A stretch of DNA of 15,633 nucleotides, taken from Clostridiales bacterium. Its GTDB lineage: Bacteria > Bacillota > Clostridia > Christensenellales > Aristaeellaceae. The stretch's first letter is position 1; the number at the start of each line of letters is the position of its first letter. The notes beneath the pieces are model-generated. The model saw only the letters and a program-made list of their open reading frames with translations. It was not told the DNA's origin and did no database searches. This document shows, piece after piece, positions 5,723 to 13,344 of this stretch. Both the position numbers and the translations under genes were made by a program. Location of the stretch: NCBI GenBank assembly GCA_004552515.1, contig SFOF01000028.1, positions 1 through 15,633 on the forward strand. The letters run 5' to 3'.

Positions 5723-7999
5723 TCAGCTCTGAACGCTGGCTTCTGTCGCCGCGCGCGGCTTCAGCGTAATGACCAGCGTATCGGCGGCTGTTTCAGGCGT
5801 TTCATTTTCATCGAGCGCATAGTCCATTTCGAGCACGATGCGCCCCTCTTCGTTCACGGCGGCGTTCAGCGCGATTCCCTCGCCGGCCGTCTCGATCGCC
5901 GTCCAGTCGTACGGCGCGCTCTCATCGTCCGCGGGCAGTGAAAGCGTTACGCGCGCCCCGGGCCGCACGATCACGCCCGCCGCCTTAAAGCACACCGATA
6001 TGATCGCGCGTCCGTCCGGCAGCACGCAGCGCCGCAGCACGGGCTGTCCGGGCAGCGCCGTTTCGCCCGCAACGGCCTCCAGGCGCACATCCTCGATCAG
6101 CTCGAGCCGCTCGTCCTCTGAAAGCCGTCCGCAGACCGGGCAGAACGCGCGCTCATCCGTCTCATCGCCCGGCAGGAAACGCATCTCACATTCGGCGCGC
6201 GCCGTTTCGCCGCAGCCCTCGCGGCGGCAGATGGCGGCGTGCGCGTTTTCGCCCTCAACGGGCGTCCAGTCAATGAAATCATGCCCCAGCGCGGGCGTGC
6301 CGTTCGCCTTTTCCACGCGGCCACAGCGGCGGCAGGCGTAAACCGTGTATCCGCGCGCCGTGCAGGTGGGCGGTACGATGGTCTGCGCGTCGTCATGGCC
6401 GAGGGCGGTCAGTGTGCGCGTCGCCGTCTCGGTGTGGCCGCCGATCCACAAGCCCCTGTCCGCAAGCTCGGGGAACACGGCGGTCAGCGTTGCGCTGACA
6501 TCCTCCGTACAGGACGGCTGCGCGTCGGTCGTATAGGCGACGCGCGTCTCGTAAGCATGGCTGCTGTCTCGCCGGCACACGGCGCGGCCCGTGCAGGTTC
6601 CGCCGTCCGTATCCCACGAATAGGAATATGCCCAGTCGTGACCGAGCGCCGTCCCCTTCACGGCGTAATCGCGCCGCGCGATCACGCGCCCCGCTTCATC
6701 CAGCGCCTCATAGCGCGCCGACGCATCCCGCGTGCAGGAGGCGGGTTGATCGCCCTCCTCCGCCCGGCGGACGGCGGCCTCGCCAAGGTTCAGCATCTCT
6801 CCGCACTGACGGCAGCACGCCGCAATCGACACGGCGGGCAGCGCGCCATCCGCTGGCAGCTCCGCCGGCCACTCGGCCCCGTACACGCTCACCTGATCGG
6901 CAGGATGCGCGCAAACCTCGGTTGCGCCGCAGCCCGCGCGCAGGCAATTCCGCTCCCCGTTCTTCCACGGGCACCACTCGTGCCCCAGCGCGTTCGCGGT
7001 ATAGACGACGCGCACGCTCGCGCCGCCCTCGTCCTTCGCCCAGCCCTCAAAGGCCGGCTCGTATTTCGTATAGCCCCTTTCGGTGCAGGTGGCCTTCACG
7101 CTCCGACCCAGAGCACGCACGCTCTGGATTTCCTCCGTCCGGCAGAGACGGCACGCGCGCACAGCCGTACATTCGTCGCCGTTCCAGCTGTAGGAGACAG
7201 CCTGCCAGTCGTGCTCCCGCCGCTCCAGCGCCGCGCCGCACACCGAGCAGACCGGCGCGGCCGCGCAGGGAGGATTGATGTTCTTTAAGTGATCGCAGAT
7301 TTCCTTTGCGCCGCAGCCCTCGCGCCGGCAAACACGTTCGCTCGCCGCGCCGCTTTGCGTCCAGGCGCCCCAGTCGTGTCCCGCCGGCAGGATCTCCGTC
7401 TTATGGCCGCCGCAGACCGTGCAGCGCAGCACCTGCTGTCCCTCCTGCGTGCAGGTGGCGGGCAGCGTGCTGGCCACGATGAAATCGCAGGCCTGATTGT
7501 TGAGCGTCATGGCGCATTGATCGCAGCGCTCATAATGCCGCTCGACCGCCTCGTCAAACGTCCAGATCGGGTTGCCGGACGCGTCGGCGGCGGGCGCATG
7601 GCGCTCTGTCACGCTCTCCGTGCAGCTGGGGCGCGTGCAGCGCTTTTTGTGATAGCTGCCGTCCACCGGCTCATAGACATAATTGTGTCCCAGCGCGTTC
7701 AGCGCCGGCCGGTAGCCGCAATAACGACAGATTTCGCCCTTCAGCCCATCCTGCGTACAGGTGGCCGGAACCTCCTCGGCGGCGATGTAATCGTGATCAA
7801 CGCGAATGGTATGGCCGCAGCTGCCCCGCCAGGCGCACTGGCTGTCACCCGAGGAGACAAATTCGCCCAGCGTCACACTCTCCGCGCACTCGGGGCAGAG
7901 ATACTTTCCCGAGGGCGCGGACTGCTCCGCCAGCGCGATAAACGGCAGCGCGATAAGCATAAGGACCAGCGCCATTTGACGACTCATTTCTTTTTTCAT
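5723..7999 (-). CDS. Secreted Cys-rich repeat protein (PATCT...CxxCG...ALGHDW repeats)
   Basis: This 758-aa protein has a signal peptide at residues 1-24 (basic MKKEMSRQ, hydrophobic core, ALA before EQ). The body to about residue 625 is a chain of irregular repeats of a type seen in secreted Firmicutes proteins. Each has a PATCT/PSCT element (residues 79, 181, 303, 419, 495 and 544), often a CxxCG or CRREGCG pair, and a GH(D/E)(W/F/D) end (104, 207, 339, 453, 534 and 572). The paired cysteines could bind metal or form disulfides. The C-terminal 130 residues lack cysteine repeats and look like a beta-sandwich (GARVTLSLPADD, IVLEMDYALDE). No LPxTG anchor, S-layer motif or catalytic domain is seen. 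The ATG at 7999 is chosen because it begins the signal peptide and has GGAG 8 nt upstream. Function is unknown; an envelope or extracellular role is inferred. Confidence 0.8.
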   Translation of the reverse strand: MKKEMSRQMALVLMLIALPFIALAEQSAPSGKYLCPECAESVTLGEFVSSGDSQCAWRGSCGHTIRVDHDYIAAEEVPATCTQDGLKGEICRYCGYRPALNALGHNYVYEPVDGSYHKKRCTRPSCTESVTERHAPAADASGNPIWTFDEAVERHYERCDQCAMTLNNQACDFIVASTLPATCTQEGQQVLRCTVCGGHKTEILPAGHDWGAWTQSGAASERVCRREGCGAKEICDHLKNINPPCAAAPVCSVCGAALERREHDWQAVSYSWNGDECTAVRACRLCRTEEIQSVRALGRSVKATCTERGYTKYEPAFEGWAKDEGGASVRVVYTANALGHEWCPWKNGERNCLRAGCGATEVCAHPADQVSVYGAEWPAELPADGALPAVSIAACCRQCGEMLNLGEAAVRRAEEGDQPASCTRDASARYEALDEAGRVIARRDYAVKGTALGHDWAYSYSWDTDGGTCTGRAVCRRDSSHAYETRVAYTTDAQPSCTEDVSATLTAVFPELADRGLWIGGHTETATRTLTALGHDDAQTIVPPTCTARGYTVYACRRCGRVEKANGTPALGHDFIDWTPVEGENAHAAICRREGCGETARAECEMRFLPGDETDERAFCPVCGRLSEDERLELIEDVRLEAVAGETALPGQPVLRRCVLPDGRAIISVCFKAAGVIVRPGARVTLSLPADDESAPYDWTAIETAGEGIALNAAVNEEGRIVLEMDYALDENETPETAADTLVITLKPRAATEASVQS

Positions 8000-8097
8000 A
8001 GTCTCAACTCCGATATTTCCTGTGCAAACGTAATGCACTTGTTTAGACGGCGGGCTGGATGATATTGGTTCCCCCGACCGCCTGTTTTTTTCTTTTT

Positions 8098-8126
8098 ATT
8101 GTAGCACATTCCGCGTCCTATGGCAA
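8098..8126 (-). promoter_or_regulatory. Promoter of the Cys-rich secreted protein
   Basis: Minus strand: TTGCCA (8126-8121), 17-nt spacer, TACAAT (8103-8098). It leaves a leader of about 90 nt before the ATG at 7999, containing a GGCGG/CCGCC pair and a GTGCA/TGCAC hairpin. Confidence 0.6.
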
Positions 8127-8187
8127 CATGGCGCACAGATGGAAAATTGCGGCGCGGAAAAACGCCCTCGAAGGCTTTGGGGAAGCC

Positions 8188-8222
8188 ATTTGCGCAAATT
8201 TCAGCGCCCTTTTGCCGCAAAA
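8188..8222 (+). promoter_or_regulatory. Twin palindromes (candidate operators) upstream of the glycyl radical enzyme
   Basis: ATTTGCGCAAAT (8188-8199) is a perfect 12-bp palindrome. TTTTGCCGCAAAA (8210-8222) is a perfect 13-bp palindrome around a central C. Both share the core TTTGC-GCAAA and their centres are about 22 bp apart, two turns of the helix. The second ends 13 bp before the -35 box. A dimeric regulator (for example LacI-like) binding both is a reasonable inference, but no regulator gene is in the window. Confidence 0.5.
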
Positions 8223-8235
8223 ATTAAAAAACAGC

Positions 8236-8264
8236 TTGCATTGGCGCGTCAAATGCGTTATGAT
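8236..8264 (+). promoter_or_regulatory. Promoter of the glycyl radical enzyme operon
   Basis: TTGCAT (8236-8241), 17-nt spacer, TATGAT (8259-8264). The start would be near 8271, about 54 nt before the ATG, followed by a strong AAGGAGG RBS. Confidence 0.65.
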
Positions 8265-8324
8265 TCAAGCGGCACACTATTTGTCCATAAAAGATTTGTA
8301 TCACGACACAAGGAGGATTTCTCC

Positions 8325-10535
8325 ATGAGCGACGTGCAGCTGACCTTCATCCCCAAATTTGAGCAGTCCGAGCGCATCAAGACGCTGGAAGCGCGCAACA
8401 GAGAGCTGGGCACCAACGGCATGCGGCAGTATGGCACCTATGGCGACCATCGCTGCTGGCTCAACATCGGCCCCTTCCCCCGCATGGACGATCTGCCCTC
8501 CCGCCGGCAGGGCTACCGCATGAGCAGCGAGCAGTGGGGCGAGGACTATGAGTTCATGCTCGACAACACCGAGGCGCACATCTACCCCTGTGAAACCATC
8601 GTGGGCGAGATCTACTGGGAGCTGGGGCTGCTGCGCCCCTGCGGCTCGAGCGGCTGGAAGCAGGCCCCGAACGCCGATGAAATCGCCGAAAAGGTGCGCC
8701 TGTCCACCGAGCTGGGCGGCCACCCCACCGCCTACGGCCATACCTGTCCCGACGTGGAGATCGTCCTCAAGGAGGGCTACGACCATATCCTTTCGCGCAT
8801 CCGCAGGAGCCTGAAGAAGTACACCGACCTCAAAAACGAGCGCCGCGCCCACTATCTGCGCGGGCTGGAGCACGTCTGCCTGGGCTGCATCCGCTATATC
8901 GAACGCTATGCCGCGCTGGCCGAAAGGCTCGCCGCCGAGACGGACGACGCCGCCGAAAGAGCGCGCTTTGAGAAGATCGCCGCCTGCTGCCGCAACATCG
9001 CCCACGCCGCGCCCGCCACGTTCTATGAGGCCGTGCAGACCATACAGTTCGCCATACTCTTCGACCGTGCCGTCGGCCACGGCAACGGCTATGGCCGCAT
9101 GGATCTCTACCTCTATGATTTCTATCGCCGCGATATGGACGCGGGGCGGCTCACCCGGCGGGAAGCGCGCGAATACATCGCCGAGATGTACATGAAGCTG
9201 CGCGGCCAGTTCTTCTCCTTCGGCGGCCGGCTGGAGGACGGCAGCGACGCGACCAACGAGATGAGCTATGTCGCGCTCGAGGCCTATGATCTGATCGGCG
9301 ATTACAACAATCTGGGCGTAATGTGGCACAGCGACATCGATCCCGATTACTACGCCTATGCCTGCGACGTGCTGGCGCGCCACGGCGAGAGCATTCCCGT
9401 GCTGATCAACTGGGACATCATGTACGACTCGCTGCTGCGCTGCGGCGTGCCCGAGAGCGAGGCTTGGAAGGTGGTCTATTCCGGCTGCCAGTGGTACTGC
9501 CTGCCCGGCCAGGAATGGTGCGGCCACGACACGAGCCTCATCAACGTCGTCAAGGCCATGGATCGCGCGCTTGACCGCGCCGCGGCGGACGGCGTTTCCG
9601 ATTTCGAGACGCTCTACCGCTATTACGAGGAGGAGCTGCACGTCACAATGCGCGCCTTCCAGGAGGCCGAGGCGGCGATCGACCGCGTGCGCGGAGAAAG
9701 CCAGCCGGAAATGTACACCTCGATGATCTCCCACGGCCCCATCGAGCGCGGCTTGGACATGACCGCGCCCCGCGGCGTGGACAACCAGAACACCTCGCTC
9801 AACATATTCGGCATCCCGAACGTGGCCGATTCCTTCACCGCGATCAACCGCCTTGTGTTCGAGCAGAAGAAGTACACGCTCGCCGAGGTGGTCGCCGCCT
9901 GCCGCAGCAACTGGGAGAACAATGAAATCATGCGCCAGCGCTTCCTCAGCCAGCCCAAATACGGCAACGGTCTGGACGAGGCCGACAATATGTATGTGCG
10001 CGTGTGCGACAGTATGCAGGAAATCGCCGAGGGCTATGTCAATCAGCGCGGCGGCCAGCCCATGCGCCCCTCGCTGTTCGCGTTCATGTCTCATCTTGAA
10101 AGCAGGGATAAGATCGGCGCGACGCCCGACGGCCGCCATGCCGGCGACGTGCTGGCGCACGGCATCAATCCGCAGGCCGGCGCGAGCAAAAAGGGCCTCA
10201 TCCCCATGGCCAATTCGGCGGCCTCGGCCGATATGCGCAAGTTCCAGGGCGGCTCCATTCAAGTGGACATCCAGCCGCGCTTCTTCGACGGCAAGGAAAA
10301 CCGCTACGCCTATATCCGCGATTTCTCCTCCGCCTTCTTTAAGAACGGCGGTATGCAGATCAACCTGCACATCCTCGACCTCAAAAAGCTCGAGGACGCC
10401 ATGGAGCACCCCGAAAAGCCCGAATATCAGGATCTGGTGGTGCGCATCACCGGCTATTGCGCCCGCTTTATCACCATGTCCCGCGAATATCAGCAGGAGT
10501 TCGTCTCCCGCATAAACTATTCGTCGATGAACTGA
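8325..10535 (+). CDS. Glycyl radical enzyme (PFL-like family, substrate unknown)
   Basis: This 736-aa protein belongs to the pyruvate formate-lyase/glycyl radical family, anaerobic enzymes that store a radical on a C-terminal glycine and pass it to a mid-protein cysteine. The glycine site is RITGYCARF with G710, 26 residues from the end. The active-site cysteine is C388 in YSGCQWYC. The N-terminal PFL domain includes LDNTEAHIYPCETIVGE, and the C-terminal domain includes GATPDGRHAGDVLAHGINPQAG. The loop is GCQW: it lacks the Glu two residues after Cys used by dehydratases and CutC/HypD-type lyases, and lacks the Cys-Cys pair of true pyruvate formate-lyase. Neither activity should be assigned. 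The ATG at 8325 follows AAGGAGG; upstream codons are leader. The activase follows after 8 bp, so they form one operon, which helps confirm function. Confidence 0.9.
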   Translation: MSDVQLTFIPKFEQSERIKTLEARNRELGTNGMRQYGTYGDHRCWLNIGPFPRMDDLPSRRQGYRMSSEQWGEDYEFMLDNTEAHIYPCETIVGEIYWELGLLRPCGSSGWKQAPNADEIAEKVRLSTELGGHPTAYGHTCPDVEIVLKEGYDHILSRIRRSLKKYTDLKNERRAHYLRGLEHVCLGCIRYIERYAALAERLAAETDDAAERARFEKIAACCRNIAHAAPATFYEAVQTIQFAILFDRAVGHGNGYGRMDLYLYDFYRRDMDAGRLTRREAREYIAEMYMKLRGQFFSFGGRLEDGSDATNEMSYVALEAYDLIGDYNNLGVMWHSDIDPDYYAYACDVLARHGESIPVLINWDIMYDSLLRCGVPESEAWKVVYSGCQWYCLPGQEWCGHDTSLINVVKAMDRALDRAAADGVSDFETLYRYYEEELHVTMRAFQEAEAAIDRVRGESQPEMYTSMISHGPIERGLDMTAPRGVDNQNTSLNIFGIPNVADSFTAINRLVFEQKKYTLAEVVAACRSNWENNEIMRQRFLSQPKYGNGLDEADNMYVRVCDSMQEIAEGYVNQRGGQPMRPSLFAFMSHLESRDKIGATPDGRHAGDVLAHGINPQAGASKKGLIPMANSAASADMRKFQGGSIQVDIQPRFFDGKENRYAYIRDFSSAFFKNGGMQINLHILDLKKLEDAMEHPEKPEYQDLVVRITGYCARFITMSREYQQEFVSRINYSSMN

Positions 10536-10543
10536 GGCGCGAT

Positions 10544-11500
10544 ATGAACGACAAAACGCTTCTGACAATCGACGTTTCCCACGGCACGACGCACGACGGC
10601 CCCGGTATGCGCACGACGGTATTCGTCAAGGGCTGTTCGCTGCGCTGCCGCTGGTGCCAGAACCCCGAAAGCATCGGCGCGCGCAACGAGCCATGGTGGG
10701 ACGCACGCGCCTGCATCGGCTGCCTGAGCTGCCGGGACGCCTGCCCCACCGGCGCGCTGTCCTTCACCGACAAGGGGCTGTCCATCAACCGCAGCGTCTG
10801 CCGCGCCTGCCTGAGCTGCTGCGAGGCCTGTCCCGCCGAGGCGCTCTCGCCCGAGGCGCAGCGCTACACGATGGACGCGCTTCTGCGCGAGGTGCTGCGC
10901 GACAGAACCTACTATGAGCAGTTCGGCGGCGGCGTGACCTGCTCGGGCGGCGAGCCGCTTTTGCAATATGAATTTCTCGCCGAGTTTTTCGAGCGCCTGC
11001 ACGACGCGGGCGTTACCACGGCGCTGGACACCTGCGGCTGCGCGCCCCTGAAAAACCTCGAGGCCATGCTGCCCGTGACCGACTATCTGCTCTACGACAT
11101 GAAGATCTTCGATCCCGACGCGCACCGCGCCTTCACCGGCCAGGATAACGCGCTGATCCTGAGCAATCTGCTCCACGCGGCGGACTCCATGCGTCGTCGC
11201 GGCTTTCCGAAGAAGCTGTGGATCCGCACGCCGCTCATCTGGGAGGCGACCGCCACGCCCGAAAACATCCGCGCGATCGGTCGCTTTATCGGCGAAAATC
11301 TCATGGACGTGTTGGAGCGCTGGGAGCTATGCGCGTTCAACGGCGCGTGCGTCGCCAAATACGACAAGCTCGGCCTTCACTGGGACTACGCCGGACGCGG
11401 CACGATGAGCCGCGCGCAGATCGAGCCGCTGCGCCTCGCCGCGCTGGAAAACGTGAGCGAAGACAAGCTGCTCGTCAGCGGCATGATCCGGGAAAGGTAG
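10544..11500 (+). CDS. Glycyl radical enzyme activating enzyme (radical SAM, two extra Fe-S clusters)
   Basis: This 318-aa radical SAM protein uses S-adenosylmethionine to generate the glycyl radical on the preceding enzyme. The radical SAM cluster motif C-x3-C-x2-C is at C31, C35 and C38 (CSLRCRWC). A ferredoxin-like insert follows with two four-cysteine sets: C57/C60/C63/C67 (CIGCLSCRDACP) and C86/C89/C92/C96 (CRACLSCCEACP). The SAM-binding SGGEP is at residues 134-138. Activases with this insert serve glycyl radical enzymes other than classical PFL, whose activase lacks it. This agrees with the non-PFL active site of the neighbour. The ATG at 10544 lies 8 bp past the previous stop, with GAGG upstream; the frame is open further upstream but those codons lie inside the neighbour. 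Confidence 0.93.
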   Translation: MNDKTLLTIDVSHGTTHDGPGMRTTVFVKGCSLRCRWCQNPESIGARNEPWWDARACIGCLSCRDACPTGALSFTDKGLSINRSVCRACLSCCEACPAEALSPEAQRYTMDALLREVLRDRTYYEQFGGGVTCSGGEPLLQYEFLAEFFERLHDAGVTTALDTCGCAPLKNLEAMLPVTDYLLYDMKIFDPDAHRAFTGQDNALILSNLLHAADSMRRRGFPKKLWIRTPLIWEATATPENIRAIGRFIGENLMDVLERWELCAFNGACVAKYDKLGLHWDYAGRGTMSRAQIEPLRLAALENVSEDKLLVSGMIRER

Positions 11501-11540
11501 CGCTTTCCAGCGGACATATTGTTTGTTTTCTCCCATTGGC

Positions 11541-11574
11541 GGGCGGCTTTCTCCATTGCGGAGACAGGCCGCCC
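11541..11574. promoter_or_regulatory. Strong hairpin downstream of the activase
   Basis: GGGCGGC (11541-11547) pairs with GCCGCCC (11568-11574), and inside it TCTCC pairs with GGAGA around ATTGC. No U-tract follows on either strand, so it is a poor intrinsic terminator. It overlaps the -35 region of the next gene's probable promoter. Confidence 0.55.
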
Positions 11575-11584
11575 GTGCTATAGT
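11556..11584 (+). promoter_or_regulatory. Probable promoter of the isomerase-like gene
   Basis: TTGCGG (11556-11561, a weak -35), 17-nt spacer, TATAGT (11579-11584). It lies in the loop and right arm of the hairpin after the activase. It would give a leader of about 250 nt. Confidence 0.45.
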
Positions 11585-11590
11585 TAATGT

Positions 11591-11843
11591 ATGTTTCTAA
11601 AAGAAGGCGCCACAGGCTCGAGCGGATTTTTTGCAAAGGCGCGGCGCCCGAATCCCTGGGCTTCAAACGCCGTATTTTCCGATGGGGACTTGAATTTCTG
11701 AAGGATTTCCAGCCGCCTCACGGCAAAAGTCCGCTGGCCCAACGCCGCTGGATCGGGAATCTGAGGCGCGGAAACGGCGGTCGGGGAAATTGCAGAAACG
11801 CACTTAGATACGATATGGACGCTTATTAAAGGAGGAAATCAGC
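11591..11843 (+). other. Long untranslated leader of the isomerase-like gene
   Basis: About 250 bp precede the isomerase start. GGACTT and AAGTCC pair around an inner GCCG/CGGC hairpin (about 11686-11734), so the RNA is structured. An 80-codon open frame (11587-11829) is very basic and resembles no family, and is not counted as a gene. No terminator or known riboswitch class is recognised. Confidence 0.35.
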
Positions 11844-13271
11844 ATGAAGGGCAAGCCGGTAATCGCCATTGTGCCGCTGGGCCATTATATTTACTTTCGC
11901 CAGTTCGAGGGACTGTATGAAGAGCTGTGCAAAAAGGCCGACGCGTTCAGGGCGTATTTCGACGATTCGGCCGACGTATTCGTGACCGAGTATGTGGACG
12001 ATGTGGACAAGGCGTTTTCCGTCGTGCGCGATGTGAAGCGGCGCGATGTGGACGGCGTGTTTCTGCTCCTGACCACCTATCTGCCCTCGTCGCTGTGCGC
12101 GCCGTTCGCCAACTATATCGACGCGCCGCAGATCCTCGTGGGGCTTCAGCCGCTCGATCATCTCGATTACGGCCGCTGCACCACCTATATGCAGCTGGTC
12201 AACGACGACATCTGCGCCATGCCAGAAATCGCGGGGGTCTATACCCGGCTGGGCAAGCCCGTTCCGCCCTGCCTTGTGGCCGCCGCCTCTCAGGAGGATG
12301 AGATTCGCCGCGAGGTGCAGGCCTGGCAGCGGGCCATCGCAGCGCGCGCGGCGTTCAAATATGCGATCTTCGGCTATCTGGGCCACACCTACGAGGGCAT
12401 GTACGATATGCACACCGACCCGACCGCCTTCTCGGCGGCGTTCAAATCGCATGTCAAAATGCTCGAAATGTGTGAGCTGAAAAAGTGGGCCGATCAGGCG
12501 GCCGACGCTGAAATCGCGCGCAAAATCGCCGTCATTAAGGAAACGTTCTCCATCCAGACCCCCTCCGTCGATCCGCTGACCGACTATGTGACCGACGAGG
12601 ATCTGCGCCTCTCCGCCCGCATGGCCTGCGCGCTGGACACGATGATCGAGAAGAACAATCTGACCGCGCTGGCCTACTTCTACAAGGGCGAGGACGGCAA
12701 CGAATACGAGCGCATGGCCGCGGCGCTGATCGTGGGCAACACGCTGCTCACCTCCTCCGGGATTCCGCTGGCCGGCGAGGCCGATCTCAAGACGGCGGCG
12801 GCCATGCTGATCATGAACCGGCTGGGCGGCGGCGGCTCGTTCGCCGAGCTGCACCCCTTCGACATTGCGGGCAACTGCGTGCTGGTCGGCCACGACGGCC
12901 CGCACAACATCGCCATCAGCGAGGGCAGGCCCGTGCTGCGCAAGCTGAAAAAGTATCACGGCAAATCGGGCAGCGGCATCGGCGTGGAATTCAGCCTGAA
13001 GGCCGGGCCGGTGACGCTTTTAAGCATCAACTATCAGCACAACGGGCGCTTTAAGCTGGTCGCGGCGGCGGGCACGTCGGTTAAGGGCGAGATTCCGCAG
13101 ACCGGCAACACCAACACGCGCGTGACATTCGATATGCCGGTGACGCGCTTCATCAGCCGCTGGTGCGAGGCCGCGCCGACGCATCATCTGGCGCTGGGCA
13201 CGGGCAATCATATCGAGGAAATTCGCCGCTTCGCCCGCATCATGGACGTTGATCTGGAGGTCATCGAATAA
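11844..13271 (+). CDS. L-arabinose/L-fucose isomerase-family protein
   Basis: This 475-aa protein fits the L-arabinose isomerase / L-fucose isomerase superfamily, metal-dependent enzymes that interconvert aldoses and ketoses. Residues expected to hold the metal and substrate are present: E312 in GEADLKTAAA, E335 in SFAELHPFD, H350 in LVGHDGPHN, and the HHLALGTGNH segment at 447-456 near the C-terminus. The N-terminal domain (VPLGHYIYFRQFEGL) and the QPLDHLDYG segment fit the substrate-entry domain. Overall similarity to classical AraA looks moderate, so the actual sugar is not known. The ATG at 11844 has a near-perfect AAAGGAGG upstream. It follows the glycyl radical operon on the same strand but probably has its own promoter. 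A strong terminator follows the stop. Confidence 0.82.
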   Translation: MKGKPVIAIVPLGHYIYFRQFEGLYEELCKKADAFRAYFDDSADVFVTEYVDDVDKAFSVVRDVKRRDVDGVFLLLTTYLPSSLCAPFANYIDAPQILVGLQPLDHLDYGRCTTYMQLVNDDICAMPEIAGVYTRLGKPVPPCLVAAASQEDEIRREVQAWQRAIAARAAFKYAIFGYLGHTYEGMYDMHTDPTAFSAAFKSHVKMLEMCELKKWADQAADAEIARKIAVIKETFSIQTPSVDPLTDYVTDEDLRLSARMACALDTMIEKNNLTALAYFYKGEDGNEYERMAAALIVGNTLLTSSGIPLAGEADLKTAAAMLIMNRLGGGGSFAELHPFDIAGNCVLVGHDGPHNIAISEGRPVLRKLKKYHGKSGSGIGVEFSLKAGPVTLLSINYQHNGRFKLVAAAGTSVKGEIPQTGNTNTRVTFDMPVTRFISRWCEAAPTHHLALGTGNHIEEIRRFARIMDVDLEVIE

Positions 13272-13286
13272 TTATAGAATAAAGCA

Positions 13287-13335
13287 GCATCCCCGCGCCG
13301 CCGCTCTTTTGAGGACGGTGCGGGGATGCCTTTTT
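13287..13335. terminator. Intrinsic terminator between isomerase-like and GH36 genes
   Basis: GCATCCCCGC (13287-13296) pairs perfectly with GCGGGGATGC (13320-13329), followed by CTTTTT on the plus strand. It lies between convergent stops at 13271 and 13345. The minus-strand side is less U-rich but may also stop the GH36 transcript. Confidence 0.85.
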
Positions 13336-13344
13336 CACAGGCCT

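Noticed and set aside
8000..8095. c-di-AMP (ydaO) riboswitch in the leader of the Cys-rich gene
   Set aside because: A GGGGGAACCAA string and a CCCGCCGTCTAA string resemble parts of that motif, but the region is only about 90 nt and lacks the remaining conserved segments.
8068..8100. Plus-strand terminator (GGCGG...CCGCC then T-run)
   Set aside because: Only a 5-bp stem with a long loop, and no plus-strand gene ends upstream of it.
8301..10568. Very long antisense open frame opposite the glycyl radical enzyme
   Set aside because: The sense strand holds a clear enzyme with catalytic motifs; the antisense frame has no family features and arises from GC-rich codon usage.
11587..11829. 80-codon open frame in the isomerase leader
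   Set aside because: Strongly basic, no RBS at its start, no recognisable family; more likely untranslated leader.
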